Source of the DNA: Diphasiastrum complanatum
Lineage: Eukaryota; Streptophyta; Lycopodiopsida; Lycopodiales; Lycopodiaceae
NCBI GenBank assembly: GCA_029204225.1
Contig: CM055107.1
Span: 45,421,581-45,485,580 of the forward strand
Direction: 5' to 3'
Length of the DNA stretch: 64,000 bases
A model generated the notes under the pieces. That model was not told where the DNA came from and did no database searches. It saw only the letters and a program-made list of their open reading frames with translations. A program made the position numbers and the translations under genes. Shown here one piece after another: positions 23,047 to 34,471 of the stretch; the stretch's first letter is position 1, and each line of letters begins with the position of its first letter.

Positions 23047-24009
23047 CTATTCTTGCCCTTTTGCCATGAAGCCCTGTGGTTGGACCATGTAAACTTCTTC
23101 TTCTAAGTCACCATTCAAAAATGCAGACTTCACATCCATTTGATGGATTTTCCACCCAAAATGAGATGCTAAGGCAATGATAAGACGTAGCGTAGTCCAC
23201 TTAGCCACTAGAGCAAATGTCTCTTCATAGTCAATTCCTTTGGTTTGCTCATAACCCTTCACTACTAGGCATGCCTTATACTTTGCTATTGTGCCATCCG
23301 CATGAAACTTTGTTCTAAACACCCATTTGTTATCAATGGGTTTCTTTCCAAGTGGTAGATCAACCAACTCCCATGTATCATGTCTTTGGATGGATTCTAT
23401 CTCTTCTTCCATTGCCCTTTGCCACTCTTTGTGATCTTTTGCCTCATCAATGGTTGATGGCTCTCGACACTTCAAAATGTCAGTCATTAGGGCATAGTTC
23501 ACATGATAACGATCGGGAGACTTCCTTTCCCGTGTTGATTTTCTCACTTCACTTTGTGTGCTAGATCCTGTTTGATTTAGCTTTGCGTCCTTCATGATCT
23601 TTTCATACCATTTTGGTTTTGCAGCATCCAATTTATAAAGGCCACAGTTACTATCTCTATAACCCTTTGCCACCACTTTGTGGTTATGGTTCGTATCCTT
23701 CATAAGGCACCCATCCTTGACAAATTCAACTTTAAGATGTTGATTTGCCATTACACCAACAGAAAGCAAACTCTTTTTAAGTCTAGGAACATAAAGTACA
23801 TTAGAGATATTTTTAATTTTGCCATCAAAAAATTGCATAGGTACATTGCCCACACCCTGTATCTGGCATTCATCTCCATTGGCTTGAGTGACCTTATCCC
23901 CATCATGGATTAGTGAGAATTTTTCAAACCAATCACGTTTTCCGGTCCTATGCCTTGTGGCACCTAATTCTATGAACCATTTGGCACCATCATCAACTTG
24001 GGATGCCAA
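23047..24009 (-). pseudogene. Element B: mutated protease fused to RT N-terminal half, integrase missing
   Basis: 320-codon frame. It begins in the protease, where the catalytic motif reads FIELGATRH instead of the usual IDSGATRH, so the essential Asp is Glu and the Ser is Leu. After the start of the GAG-pre-integrase region (GLYKLDAAKP) it jumps straight to the linker before RT (RKSTRERKSPDRYHVNYAL): the HHCC site and the whole D,D35E integrase core are absent, with the frame kept. RT follows (WELVDLPLGKKPIDNKWVF, IDYEETFALVAKWTTLRL, MDVKSAFLNG). A TAG stop ends the frame. Confidence 0.9.
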
Positions 24010-24046
24010 TGCCGATGAGAAAACACTTGTCTCGTCATCTTCTCCA

Positions 24047-24880
24047 TCATCTTCGACAATGTTTCCTTGTTGAGTCTTTTTCCGCCTTTATGTCTGCTTT
24101 TTTCTTATAACACTCACGTGCCCAATGGCCCGGTTTGTGGCAATAGTAACATTTTTCTTTCTTCTTCTTTTTTTCTTTTGATGACGATTCTCCTTCGTCA
24201 TCATCATCCTTGGATTTCTTAGAAATCCTTTTCCATCCTTTCTGCTTGCCTTTAGCAAGCAAGGCTTGATCCTCCTGTGGGGTTTGTCTTGACTTCACCA
24301 CTTCGCGACGCTGCTCTTCTTGCAACATGATTCCGTGGAAGTCTTCAAAAGTAGGCAACCTCTCCCTCGAAGCAATGCCGCTCACAAACATCTGTAGCCC
24401 TTCTGAGACACCGCTCATCGTGGTATGTACCAATTCAATATCTCTGATTGGTTCTCCAATCGCCACAAGTTGATCTCTCAGCTCCTTTATCCTTGTGAAG
24501 AAGGATCCCACTGATTCATTTTCTTCCATCCTTATTGCGTTCAATCTCGACTTCAAGAACACGGCCCGAGTTGGATTGCAAGTTTGAAATTGCATTCTAA
24601 GAGCTTCCCAAGCTCCCCTAGCTGTCGTGGCATCACTTATATGAGTGATCACATGGTCTTTCACTGAAAGATTGATCAAGGATAATGCTCTCTGAGCCTT
24701 TTTATCAAAGGCCCTTATGTCAACTGGAGTGGTATTTGGTTGGACTTCAATACCTGCCACGATTTCCCACAACTCTTTTTCCATCAAAATGCTCTTCATT
24801 TTGAATTTCCAGATGTTGTAGTTAGAAGCCCCATCAAGTTTGCTTGCATTTCCCAAAATTGCCTCATTGATGTTTGCCAT
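24047..24880 (-). pseudogene. Element B: Gag with one CCHC knuckle
   Basis: 277-codon Gag. The N-terminal SKLDGASNYNIWKFKMKSIL is the usual copia Gag start; a UBN2-type capsid region follows (ALSLINLSVKDHVITHISD, then AWEALRMQFQ), then a Lys-rich stretch and one knuckle, CYYCHKPGHWAREC. It stops shortly after, about 40 bp before the protease frame, so one frameshift separates Gag from the rest. The ATG at 24880 is the natural Gag start. Confidence 0.9.
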
Positions 24881-26130
24881 CTCCGAACTGCTTAAAACTT
24901 CACCTGTAGGCTATAAAGTGCATGCTAGAGCCAACCGTGATGTCAGAAATGGATAATAACGACCTACAATTTTTAGCTTATCAGGCCACCCGCCGCTCTT
25001 TCACCAAATTGAAAGCCAAACTGCCGTCGTTTTCCAAAATGCTTCACTTCACCAACTCCCAGCTTCTTGCCCAGTGGAATGGTGAAATCACTTCTGGCGC
25101 ACTTCGAACACTTTGTCCACGGTAATCACTCTGTTTTGGTGTACCGTACTTGTAGGTACAGTCAGGGTGCTCTTCGTTTGGAGGCTATAGCCTTTCGTTT
25201 GGTCAAAATAGGGAGGTGAAAATAAGGGCAATTTGGGTTTTTGAACTGTTTCTTCAGTGTGAAGAAACTGCACCCTTCAAAGAATTGGGACCCAACAATT
25301 TTTTCAGTTTGAAGATTTTTAATGAAGTTGCAATGCACTTTGCACTTCATACCCCTTCAAACTTTTTCATTTCAATCCAACAGATCCTTTAGATCCAACG
25401 ACCCACCTGTTGTGAAATGACCATCGTCGATCTGTATGAATCAAGATCGGATGGCTGTCAACGCGTTTGTGCATTGATCAAAGGCCTTCGAAGCACTAAA
25501 CACTTCGGGCCGCTAGCTGATGATTAGGATTGAGCGCACGACAGCTCCCGTGACCTCTCCTCCTCCTCTCTCTTCCAGCGATGGAGTTTTCTCTCTCCTT
25601 CACGGGCTATGGCAGCTTCTCATGAATCGCACTAGTTGCCTTCCTCCTCCACGGCCAGTCGCGACCTCCCTACCGCTGAATTGCGTTACCAGGGCGCCCA
25701 TTCACAGCCTCTCACAGCTTTGAAAACGTCCTCCTACAAAGAGATATCTCAGATTTTGTCCCTTGAAACCCTAGCAATTTTGAAGAGAAGAATATATTGA
25801 GCTTTATTCAGGCTTTCCCTGAGCTTTTCTTTGCAGCTCCTAACTGACTGAGGTCGCCCTACTGTAGGTTATCTTCTGCTCCAAACCGCTCTTCAAACGG
25901 TATTCAATTGGATTCAAACCAATTACAAACGCCAAGCAACCCTTCAGAAGAATTTTTCAGCTTCAAACTTGCTTGCTTTTTTATTCAACCATAAATTCCC
26001 TGTCTCTGAATCCTTTTTACAGTTTTGAGTCGTTCCACAAATCTCCACAGACTCAGTTTTGTGCTTCCTAGCCAACAAACCGTCGTGAATTCGTAGCTTT
26101 CTGTTCTTGTCCGGTGATTCCAGCCACCAA
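24881..26130 (-). other. Element B leader (untranslated region between primer site and gag)
   Basis: About 1.25 kb between the primer site and the Gag start, without a supported gene. Short open frames only. Confidence 0.7.
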
Positions 26131-26383
26131 GGGCTCTGATACCAAGTTAAGAAAACACCCGACCGGATCAATCACCACAGCACAACGTCAAGTGCAACAA
26201 GAATTCAGAATTGCTCACTTCAAACTATATATTCCAAAACTACTTGTAAGTACAAAGATGAGTTCCTTAAAAACACTCAAAGGGCTCTTGAAAGAAAGAT
26301 GGCTCGATAACTCTAGAACTAAGCACACGTGGTGCCGTCGAAATAAGAAAGCACTATATAAGTCAATCATTGCTATTTTAACT

Positions 26384-27457
26384 AGGTTTATTTGTTTTTT
26401 TTTTAAACATTTGTGTTTATTGTTGTTTATGTCCTTTTGTCACAGCCAAAGCTCTTTACCTTCTCACTATAGCCAAGGCTTGAGCAAAAAGTTGAGCATT
26501 GGACACAAAGCTAAGCACCATAGCCAACATTCAAAAGTTTACTTGTTTTGCTTTGTTACATTTGTGTTTATTGTTGTTTATGTTCTTTTCTCTCTCTCAT
26601 TGACACTCTTTTGTTTTTTTTTCATCAGAGTTAAAGCTTTTCAAAAGCTTTCAAAAGCTTGAGGTAAAGCTATTTAAAAGCTTGTAAACCTTTTCAAAGA
26701 GAGCATAAGAAAGCTTCTCAAAAGGAATAAAGCTATTTAAAAGGGTGTAAATATTGGAGTAGGCTTGGAGTAAAGTAAGTTTTTTGAAAACCTTGATGAC
26801 TCTCTATCCTTTTATCTCTCTCATTGACACTCTTTTGTTTCCCTTTCATTAGAGTTAAAGTAGTTTGAGTAAAGCTTGGAGTCAAGCTTGCTCTTCCTCT
26901 CCCTCTTTGTCTCTGTCTCTGTCTCTCTCTCATTGACACTCTTTTTTCTCACTTTTATCACAATATCCTCAGTTTGGAGTAAAGTTTTTTGGGGTAAAGC
27001 TTTTGAAACAAAGTTTTTGGAGACAAGGTGAGAATTGTTTATTGTGAATCTTGTTTCTTTGTTTTGTTGAAATATTCTTGTTTTGTGTTGTTAAAATCTT
27101 GTTGCTTTGTTTGTGGGTATTTTCTTTCAATTGAAACTTTCTAAAATAATGTGAAGAGCATTTGCTACAGCTTGATAAATATAAACATTTTAAAATCATG
27201 AAAACAAGTAAGACAGTTGAAAAGGGCTTTAGTGTTTAGAGTTTAGATTAAAGGATTTATATAAAGGGTATACATGAGGACATGATATAAGAGATTTAGG
27301 GTAAAAGATTTAAATTAAAGATTTAGAAATCGTGGATTATCAAAGAGAAATTGAATAAAAAGAGAATAAAGCTTATGTTTAGGTTTGTGGTTATAGTTAA
27401 TTTTATGTTTTATGATCATCATTGTTATCTTAATCGTAGTTCATTTTTAATATGCAG
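26384..27457. repeat. Short imperfect repeats next to element B
   Basis: 26386-26440 and 26538-26592 are imperfect direct copies (about 152 bp apart), and 26445-26540 matches 21500-21592 on the other side of element B, so B inserted into a local repeat. TCTCTCATTGACACTCTTTT occurs three times (about 26592, 26816, 26926). No gene seen. Confidence 0.65.
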
Positions 27458-28240
27458 ATGTCTGACCCTCCATCTCTTGGGTCTCTGTCTCATGAAGAGT
27501 GTATGAACTGATTAAGTAGTGCACCTGCTAGGCAGAGAGAACAAATGGATGTTGTTCTTTAGCAGTATAGGTCCATGTTAAACTCTCCAGCGGCCTCACA
27601 GCAGGGTAGTCCTCAGAGGCCCCCCACTAGTGCACGTTCACATATACCATCACAGAGGCCCTCACCCGTACCATCATAGAGGCCCTCACCACATAGGTCC
27701 ACTCCTCAAACCTCTACACCTCGCGTTGCTAGGTCAGCACCATGTAAGAGTCATTTAGGTGGTTGTTTTTTTGCTTGTGGAGGTGACGATGATTTCGAGG
27801 AGCCTAAAAATAGAGATGACTCACCCGTGCATGACGCACCACCACCTGGTTACAACGCCCCACCTGCTAGAGCCGATCCGATAATATACTATGACATTGA
27901 TACGTCAGGGGATATAGTTGAGGATGTTAAGAGGAAGGAGGTCCTAGCTTATATGAGAGAGCTCTGTCATGGGGCATTTGATAGGAATATGTTCGGAGAC
28001 TGGAGGGCTGTCCCTATCACTGAGAAGCGTCGGGTCATAGATGATTTAAAGAGACGATTCCTTAATCCCCTTGAGCACACCTTCAACGATAAACTAATGA
28101 TAGATAAGATGTGCATGCTCATGTTGATGAAGGCCAAGTTGGATCTACATTATCCAACAATTGTACCAAAGGTGCAAATCGAGACAATTCGTCAAGCATT
28201 GCTGGTACTACTCTACTTTTATTTGAATCTTATATAGATC

Positions 28241-28313
<73 letters not shown>

Positions 28314-29390
28314 TTTGATGAGTTTTATTTCATATCACAAGCAAAATATGATTGCCAGTTTTCATCACAGTACTTCAAGGACAAATTGTCATCCAGTTTT
28401 TGTTCATTGAGACAGAGACTCAAGAACGACATTGATAAAGTAGAGGTAGAAAATTTAACGCCAAAATGTCCTGAGTGGATGGAAAAGGAGAGATGGCAGC
28501 TTGTACGTCAATACTTAAAAAGCAAAACTTTCCAAGTTGTATTCCACTTTTTTGTCTTATCTATGTATTTTGAAACTAAAATTTGACTTGAATGCTTGGG
28601 CATCTCTAGTTAGTGCATGATTTATTTATCTTACTACTGACTTATTATTCATTTGCTTGATGTGTGTACAATAATTTGCTTAGAAATTGAGTCAACAAAA
28701 CAAAATCAACAGATCAAAACAACAAAAGATGTCGACTGTTGGTCGAGCTGGATATGCGGGCATCGATATGACACTGGTGTGTGCGTATACAACAAAACTT
28801 GCATTTGTATACTCCGATATGCGAAACCTCGTTTTTCATGATGTCATTTATTCTTGTCTATTGTTGAGTGCCAAATTCCAGGCACAAGAAAAGAATACGG
28901 CTCCAACTGTTGCCGTGATCTATGTGGATGCTCATACTAGTAAAGGTTTTGGCAAACTAAATGTAGGCGAGTTGGATCTTGACCTGTGGCTGAGACTTTG
29001 AAAGTAACACCCAACACGAGATATAATAGCATATATTTTTTGAAATTATGGTCTAAATGCATTTAATTTTATAAAATATAATGATGAACATGTATATGAT
29101 TTTGCATCTAAATTTGATTAGCTATGTTTTTTTGTTTTTTTGTAGAAGAAGATTTTAATTAATTATATGTCAAGAACAAACCTCGACGACAAAGTAATGA
29201 AGATTTTAGAAGAAAATAGTTGGGGACGAAAGAGAATAAGAGGGCCTAAGTGTCTATAGAAAAGAGATACAGTATTCTTTCCAAGTAGATGAAATGAGAA
29301 AGGAGATAGAGAGACAAAGTGAAGAAATGGAAGAACTCCGAAAGACTGTACAGATGTAGATGAAGATGATGAAAAGTTTATCCTAGGTTA
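27458..29390 (+). pseudogene. CACTA-type transposon gene remnant (Transposase_24 / Ptta-En-Spm-like), multi-exon
   Basis: Split gene with recognisable exon pieces: 27458-28203 (after an ATATGCAG acceptor; Pro/Ser-rich N-terminus, then MRELCHGAFDRNMFGDWRAV), about 28373-28535 (PEWMEKERWQLVRQYLKSKT), 28689-28776 (LSQQNKINRSKQQKM, then GRAGYAGIDM) and about 28883-28990 (NTAPTVAVIYVDAHTSKGF), ending in a coiled-coil-like MRKEIERQSEEMEELRKTVQ near 29291-29360. The order 'W....W......Q..S..NK.NR.K....G..G' followed by 'TH.RK' and a coiled coil is that of the plant Ptta/En/Spm ORF. At least three in-frame stops in the first exon mark it as dead. No TNP2-type transposase is nearby. Confidence 0.6.
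28244..28310. repeat. Compound microsatellite (TG)n(GA)n
   Basis: About 19 TG units followed by 15 GA units, in an intron of the Transposase_24-like remnant. Confidence 0.97.
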
Positions 29391-29895
29391 GTTCGCTTTC
29401 TCATTTCTTCTTTCTCTCTCTCCATCTCTTTCTTTTGAAACTTGGTACGGTCCTAGCTATCTACATAAAGAGAGGGAGAAGGAGAGAGACAAATAGAGAG
29501 AATGAGAGAATGAGAAAGAGAGAGAGAGAATGAGATATATTTCTTATTTCAGTTTTGATCATGCATCATGTTGCTGTAGAGGAGGATCCAATGCTGCAAC
29601 AGTTGGGTTCAGCTCAGCCTTTATCTATAGTTAAAAAGAGTTAACCTCACTTCTTTCTAAGAGTCTAATTATTACACATATACTTTGAGACACAAGACAA
29701 TGCATGGGATGTCATACTCTAAATTGTGAAAGCCTTATAAAAAGTATGGACCTCATTAGAGAGATAGAGATAAGTTTTCTAACAATTTCATAATCTTTTT
29801 CGTATGTCATGTAGCGTGCAACTATAGAGAAGGATCCGACACCACAACGGTCATGTTTAGCTCAGCCGTTATTTGAGGTAAAGAACTTGCTATCG

Positions 29896-29921
29896 AGGTT
29901 TAGGGTTTAGGGTTTAGGGTT
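29896..29921 (+). repeat. Interstitial telomere-type repeats
   Basis: Three copies of TTTAGGG in tandem, the common plant telomere unit. Too short to imply a former chromosome end. Confidence 0.85.
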
Positions 29922-29929
29922 GGTGATAT

Positions 29930-30466
29930 TTTTTGTAATTTTAGCCAACAAATTACAGGTATTTATTGGCAATTTTTTTGACAAAAATTGCCAAAACAAT
30001 TGCGAAAATTCATTTTTGTAATTTTTTTTCAAAATAATGTATAAAAATTACGAAAAATAAATTCGCAATTTATATTTTATTTCGAATTTATTTTCAGCAA
30101 ATTTCTGACACTATTTTTAAAAAAAATTACGAAAATGAATTTCTGCAATTTTTTTCGCAATTTTTGAGCAGAAAATTGCAAAAAAATATCCACAATTTTT
30201 GCCACAACAATTGCAAAAATGAATTTCCGCAATTTTTTTGACAATTTTTGCCCAAAAATTCTGGCAAAAAATATCAGCCAAAGAAATTGCAAAAACAAAT
30301 TGTAAAAATAAATTCGCAATTATTATGCCAAAAAATTGTGGGTGGGTTTTCGCAATTTTTTTATAGTTAATTTAGCCATAAAAAGTGCGAAAAATTAGCC
30401 AAAAAAATTGCGGGACCGAAATTGCAAAAATTGTTTTCGCAATTTTTTTGACAAAAATGCTAACTT
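29930..30466. repeat. A/T-rich TTGCGAAAA array, right copy
   Basis: About 540 bp of degenerate direct and inverted blocks such as AATTGCGAAAA and TTTTTGCAATTTTTTTG. Apparent minus-strand open frames here (30077-30319) are low complexity and not genes. Confidence 0.8.
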
Positions 30467-30859
30467 ATCATTGAATGCTTTAACCCTCAAAACAAAGCTC
30501 TCTTCCTTCTTTTGCAAACTTTGAAAGATTTTCCTCCTAAGAGTAAGCACTCTTGATGTAGACTTGAATTCATAAAGCTTCTTCAAAGCTTCCCAAGCCT
30601 CCAAAGATTACATGCACTTACCAACTTCCTTGAGAAGCTCATTGGTAACATTTATCTTAATCATGTGTAGAGCTTTTTTAGCTCTCTTGTCATACCTCAC
30701 TTGATCTCCAGGTGTTTGAGGCCTCTCCTCCACACCTGCAACAATCTCCACCAACTCATTCATATCCAATAAGGACTCCATCCTCACTTTCCAAGTAGAA
30801 TAGCTGATTGAGGTAAGCCTATCATTGCCTTCCAACATGAATTCACCACTTGTAGCCAT
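30395..30859 (-). pseudogene. Element A: Gag N-terminal fragment
   Basis: 30859-30608 begins MATSGEFMLEGNDRLTSISY and continues STWKVRMESLLDMNELVEIV, parallel to the Gag start of element C (LDTNERLNKTNYSIWKVRMES). A stop separates it from 30604-30395 (MEAWEALKKLYEFKS, then SFVLRVKAFNDKLAF), where the match to element C Gag ends because of the inserted segment at 30466. What should follow (capsid end, knuckle, protease, polymerase) is nowhere in element A. Confidence 0.88.
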
Positions 30860-31450
30860 GTTGTAATGACCTTATCTTCTTCTTTTAACTTGTTTTAATG
30901 CACAAGGCACTCTCTTGAATGTCAACAAATGGACTCAAAAAGATATCACAAAGATATGGAACCTCTCAAATCTCTTCTAGCACTTCTAACTAGAAAATCA
31001 ACACATAGAATAGTAAAATTTGATCAACTTATGATCTATCCTCATTCTAATGATTTTTGCCACTTCCTAAGATTGAAACACACTCAAATGAAGTTCAATA
31101 ACCTCACAAACTAGAGATCTAATCAAAATTAGGATTTTGACAAAATCGCAAAAAAATTGAATATCTCAAATTCTACCTGCAATTTTTAAAAACTTGATAT
31201 ATCATCTTGTAGCCTCTAATGAGACCTTCCTATGGCACCAAAAATCGTCTAATTTTAGTAAACCATGTGTGAAATCGGAATTGATCAAGTATATAAACCT
31301 ATATTGAGTTTTGACCTACAAAAGATCAATCCTACACATGCAAAAATGCTGATTTTTGAGTAGAAATCAATCTAACATGCTCTAGAATTGGTAACTCCTC
31401 CAAATCCTTGCTAAAGATGGCTGATCCTTTTATAACTTGAAACACAATAG
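30860..31450 (-). other. Element A leader (untranslated)
   Basis: Between Gag start and primer site; no gene. Occupies the same place as the 1.65-kb leader of element C. Confidence 0.7.
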
Positions 31451-31461
31451 CTCTGATACCA
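31451..31461 (-). other. Element A primer-binding site
   Basis: Minus strand TGGTATCAGAG directly abutting the LTR end (CTTCACA), complementary to initiator Met tRNA. Confidence 0.93.
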
Positions 31462-32103
31462 TGTGAAGGATTTCAGATCATTCAAGATTCAATCCATATC
31501 CCTGATCTTTGGCTACAAAAGAAACAAACCAACAATCCTGCCAATGTAGAAAACTCAGCATCTACATACAAAATGAGATGCAAACTCTAAGAGATACTGA
31601 TCAAACATAAACCAAAACATAGAATATAGTTGTTTTCCATACAATAATAATAACCTACTATATTTCACACGTGTGAAACCGAAAATAACAATAAATGATC
31701 ATTCTACACATAGAATTGCAAGATAACATCATGAGAGTGCACCAATGAGTAGTAAAACCCAAAGAGAACCATGTATAATGATGAAATGAGAGAGAGAAGA
31801 GAGAAGATGTGTCTCTCCACGAGTTTCCTCCTTTTATAACAGGTCCAAATCCTATTCGGCCTCTTGGCTTTCTCTCCAAAATAATAACCCTACTATTTTG
31901 GGTCCAAGATTCAAAGTACCCAACATTCAAATTTGAATCTCTCTCAAACTCGACTACCAACTTTTCCACACTTTCAAAAAGTGTTTATTGAATGTATTTT
32001 AAACTAATATAACTTCAAAAAGTTTATCTCTAAGTCTAAAATAAGTTTCAGCCTCAATTGACAATTTACCAAAATATGATTGAACTTGTTGAAATCTCTC
32101 ACA
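31462..32103 (-). repeat. 5' LTR of element A
   Basis: 642 bp, same length as the 3' copy. Carries TTTCACACGTGTGAAA at 31663-31678. Followed by the target duplication TCTAT at 32104-32108. Confidence 0.93.
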
Positions 32104-32929
32104 TCTATTAGGTTCTACTATTCTAGTGCAATGCCTATTTTTTATAGTTGAGAATGCTGACTCTCTCTCCTCTCTCTAGAGTTATTTGGCCTAGCTTATC
32201 CAAAACTTGACCTAAACTAGTCATGTTTTGCCAAAATTGCCAAGCTAAAAATGAACTTTTGTATGTACAAGTGACTAAATCAACTTGGAACCATATTTAA
32301 AATGACCATGTACATTGCTTTTTTACACTTGTGAAAAGACTCACAAGACTACATTCATTGACTTGAAAGAATGTTTCCTAGATGTTCTATTGTTTTATAT
32401 CAAAATGAACAAAACCACAATCTCTAGTATTCATTGGAAAAAACTCACAAGACTCATGCAAATTTACTCACAATATGGAAACTCATGTTCAAATCCTCTT
32501 AACTTAAACTGCTAAAAGAAAACTTGAAGTTGATCTAAATTTTACTTTTATGCTTTTTTCAAATTTGAAAATACAAATTCAAAAAGAACTATATAATGAA
32601 ATAAAAATACAAGCTTTATATTTTATAGAATTATATGTAAGATATGACTATTCCATCATATTATATGCAAAGAGTAGATCATTTCGTTTTTTTACCTTAT
32701 TTCCAATAGAATTCAAATAAGAAAGTTATGGTAAATCAAAGATTCATATCATACTAGCACAAGATGAACATTTGATAATGTGGCATGTCTCCACCATGTG
32801 AGGATTTACAATCTGGTAAAGAGAAAACTTGTCTATTCTTGTGTCATCACTAACTTTCTTATTAGAACTCGGATGGAGACGAAGTAAAAAAACAAATTGA
32901 TCTACTCTTTGCATAGGATCCGATGAATG
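32104..32929. other. A+T-rich DNA with no gene seen
   Basis: Begins with the second TCTAT of element A. Short motif-free frames only; the first part of the split LTR below may start in here but cannot be aligned. Confidence 0.55.
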
Positions 32930-33807
32930 GTCATATTTATATTTGTTATTTTTAGGTTCACACATGTGAAATACAGTAGGAAACTGTTTCTGTACGGACC
33001 ATAGTTTCTATTTATGTTTTGATTCATGTTAAACGATCAAGTTCTATTAGTGTTTGCATTCTATTTTGTGTATAGATGCTGATTTTTCTACATTAAACAT
33101 GATGACATTTGCTTTGGGACTTTGACCTAAAAAAGAGTAATCTTTTTTGGTGTTTTTTAATGGTCCTAGTTTTAGGCTAAAATCATGGATTCTTTTAAGA
33201 AATCTCAAAAACAATTTTAAAAAAAGCCAAAAAAAATACATATTTTGAATAAAGAGCTATGAGTTTTTTTTTTGCAAATTTCATAAAACCATCATAATTA
33301 TAATTGAAATAATAATTCAAGAGAACAAAAGATTTTTGAAACTCAAAATCCCATTGAAATACAAAACGACTTAAATTATATTCGCACAATCTCTTTTTTA
33401 AAGTACATTTGCTATAGCATTTTCACTGATGTCTCTCAATTCAGAACTTCTTAAAAAAAAGACCTTACACACTCTGCATTGTCAATATACCATATGGATT
33501 TCAGATGAAGGAATCATTAAATGATGATTTTCAAATTCACTGAAATTCATAGTTTCATGCAAGGGTTTCTTGAAATCACATCATCTCCTATTTGGAGAGT
33601 TGTTATTTTTCATTCCTCTTGGCAATCAACTTTAGTATAGAAAGTTTTATTAACTTTTTATAACGCGAAAATAGAAAATGTTGTGTGGTAAATCTTTAAG
33701 TTCGTGAATTATTAATTCGTATTTTAATTCAAAGTTTTATTCTAATTTTAGTATAAGCAACAATGTTAACCTAAACAATTTGAAATTTTTTATTTATTTT
33801 AGTTATA

Positions 33808-34471
33808 ATGTTTCTTTTCAAGTACAAGCCCAATGTCAAAAACTCGGGAGGAGCGCAACTTTACAATAAAATAGAATATATAACCATTGATTATTATTCT
33901 TTGGACGACAAGTGCTCGTTTCATTACAACACCTCCAGATTAACAAGTTTTGGCAACTTGTTCAAATATTCAATCGTGACGAAAAAACTTAAAAAATTAA
34001 TGATGGGTTCCTTGGTTTGTCCCTACCAAAAGCCACAACAATTAATTAATCATTTAATTGATATTTTTTTCTCACCCAACTGATTGGGTTTTGGACTTAT
34101 TTAGCGGTAGCGGCACCACGAGCGCATGTATTATTCAGAAAGGTAGGCATGTTGCTCCAGTAGATTTAGATGCTAATTTAGTTGATTTTGTAAAAATAAA
34201 AATGAAATCTCTTTCGGTTTTGTCAGATGAACTAGCTGAGGTAGGAAAGAATTCAAACAACGAGGACTTAGTGATTCCCTTGTCCAAAGAACCCCAATCT
34301 CCTGCTAGCGGAAAAGTGGGTGATATAGAGGAGTTTGCTAATGTCCTAGTTCAGGACTATAATGTGATTACAGTTGTCAAAGGAATTGTGGAAGAGGTGC
34401 CAATTGATACTACAGTGACTCCTCAAGAAAAAGAGAAAGATGTAAATGATCTTGATGAATTCTGGGAGTAA
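33808..34471 (+). pseudogene. N4-cytosine/N6-adenine DNA methyltransferase-like C-terminal fragment (frameshifted)
   Basis: Two overlapping frames, 33808-34083 and 34058-34471, joined by a frameshift in a T-rich run near 34065. The first ends CPYQKPQQLINHLID and the second continues DWVLDLFSGSGTTSACIIQK, then GRHVAPVDLDANLVDFVKIK. QKP followed by VLDLFSGSGTT is the motif X / motif I (S-adenosylmethionine site) block of the N6_N4_Mtase superfamily, in the order where the catalytic (D/S)PP(Y/W) motif comes earlier. That motif is not found, so the fragment lacks its N-terminal half. An acceptor-like TTTATTTTAG precedes the first frame. The C-terminal tail (about 80 aa) is acidic and unrecognised. 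No activity is expected from this copy. Confidence 0.65.

Larger units (their letters stand above)
21593..26383 (-). mobile_element. Copia element B, integrase-deleted, with unusual LTR ends
   Basis: 4.8-kb copia element on the minus strand. LTRs: 3' copy 21593-21843 (251 bp) and 5' copy 26145-26383 (239 bp); the 12-bp difference is a small internal duplication (AATTGAAAACAC) in the 3' copy. Both LTRs begin AGTTAA and end TTAACT rather than TG..CA. Primer site (minus TGGTATCAGAGCCC) at 26131-26144; polypurine tract (minus GAGGGAGAG) at 21844-21852. No matching 5-bp flanks. Coding parts: gag with one knuckle, altered protease, no integrase core, RT and RNase H with several breaks. Confidence 0.9.
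21199..30466 (+). mobile_element. Putative CACTA-like DNA transposon segment interrupting element A
   Basis: It breaks the Gag reading frame of element A after NDKLA. It begins GTTAGCAAAAAG (21199) and ends CAAAAATGCTAAC (about 30466), giving a short inverted GTTAGCA, and both ends are followed inward by A/T-rich arrays built on TTGCGAAAA (21217-21335; 29930-30466), like the subterminal repeats of CACTA elements. It carries a decayed Transposase_24-type gene (27458-29390). No CACTA terminus or target duplication is visible, so the exact ends and class are inferred. Copia element B lies inside it. Confidence 0.45.
19080..32103 (-). mobile_element. Copia element A: complete ends, gag only, with nested insertions
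   Basis: LTR retrotransposon on the minus strand. Both LTRs are 642 bp (19080-19721 and 31462-32103), start TG and end CA, and are clearly diverged copies (about nine positions in ten alike by eye). The primer site TGGTATCAGAG lies at 31451-31461 and a polypurine tract (minus GAAGAGAGAG) at 19722-19731. Flanks are a perfect 5-bp target duplication, TCTAT, at 19075-19079 and 32104-32108. The internal part keeps only a gag remnant (30395-30859) and non-pol sequence (19722-21198). A CACTA-like segment (about 21199-30466) interrupts gag and is itself interrupted by copia element B. Related to element C at 56.7 kb by Gag sequence and LTR motifs. Confidence 0.92.

Noticed and set aside
30077-30604. 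Lys/Phe-rich minus-strand frames near 30.1-30.4 kb
   Set aside because: They are translations of the A/T-rich TTGCGAAAA array; only the part from about 30466 up is real Gag.
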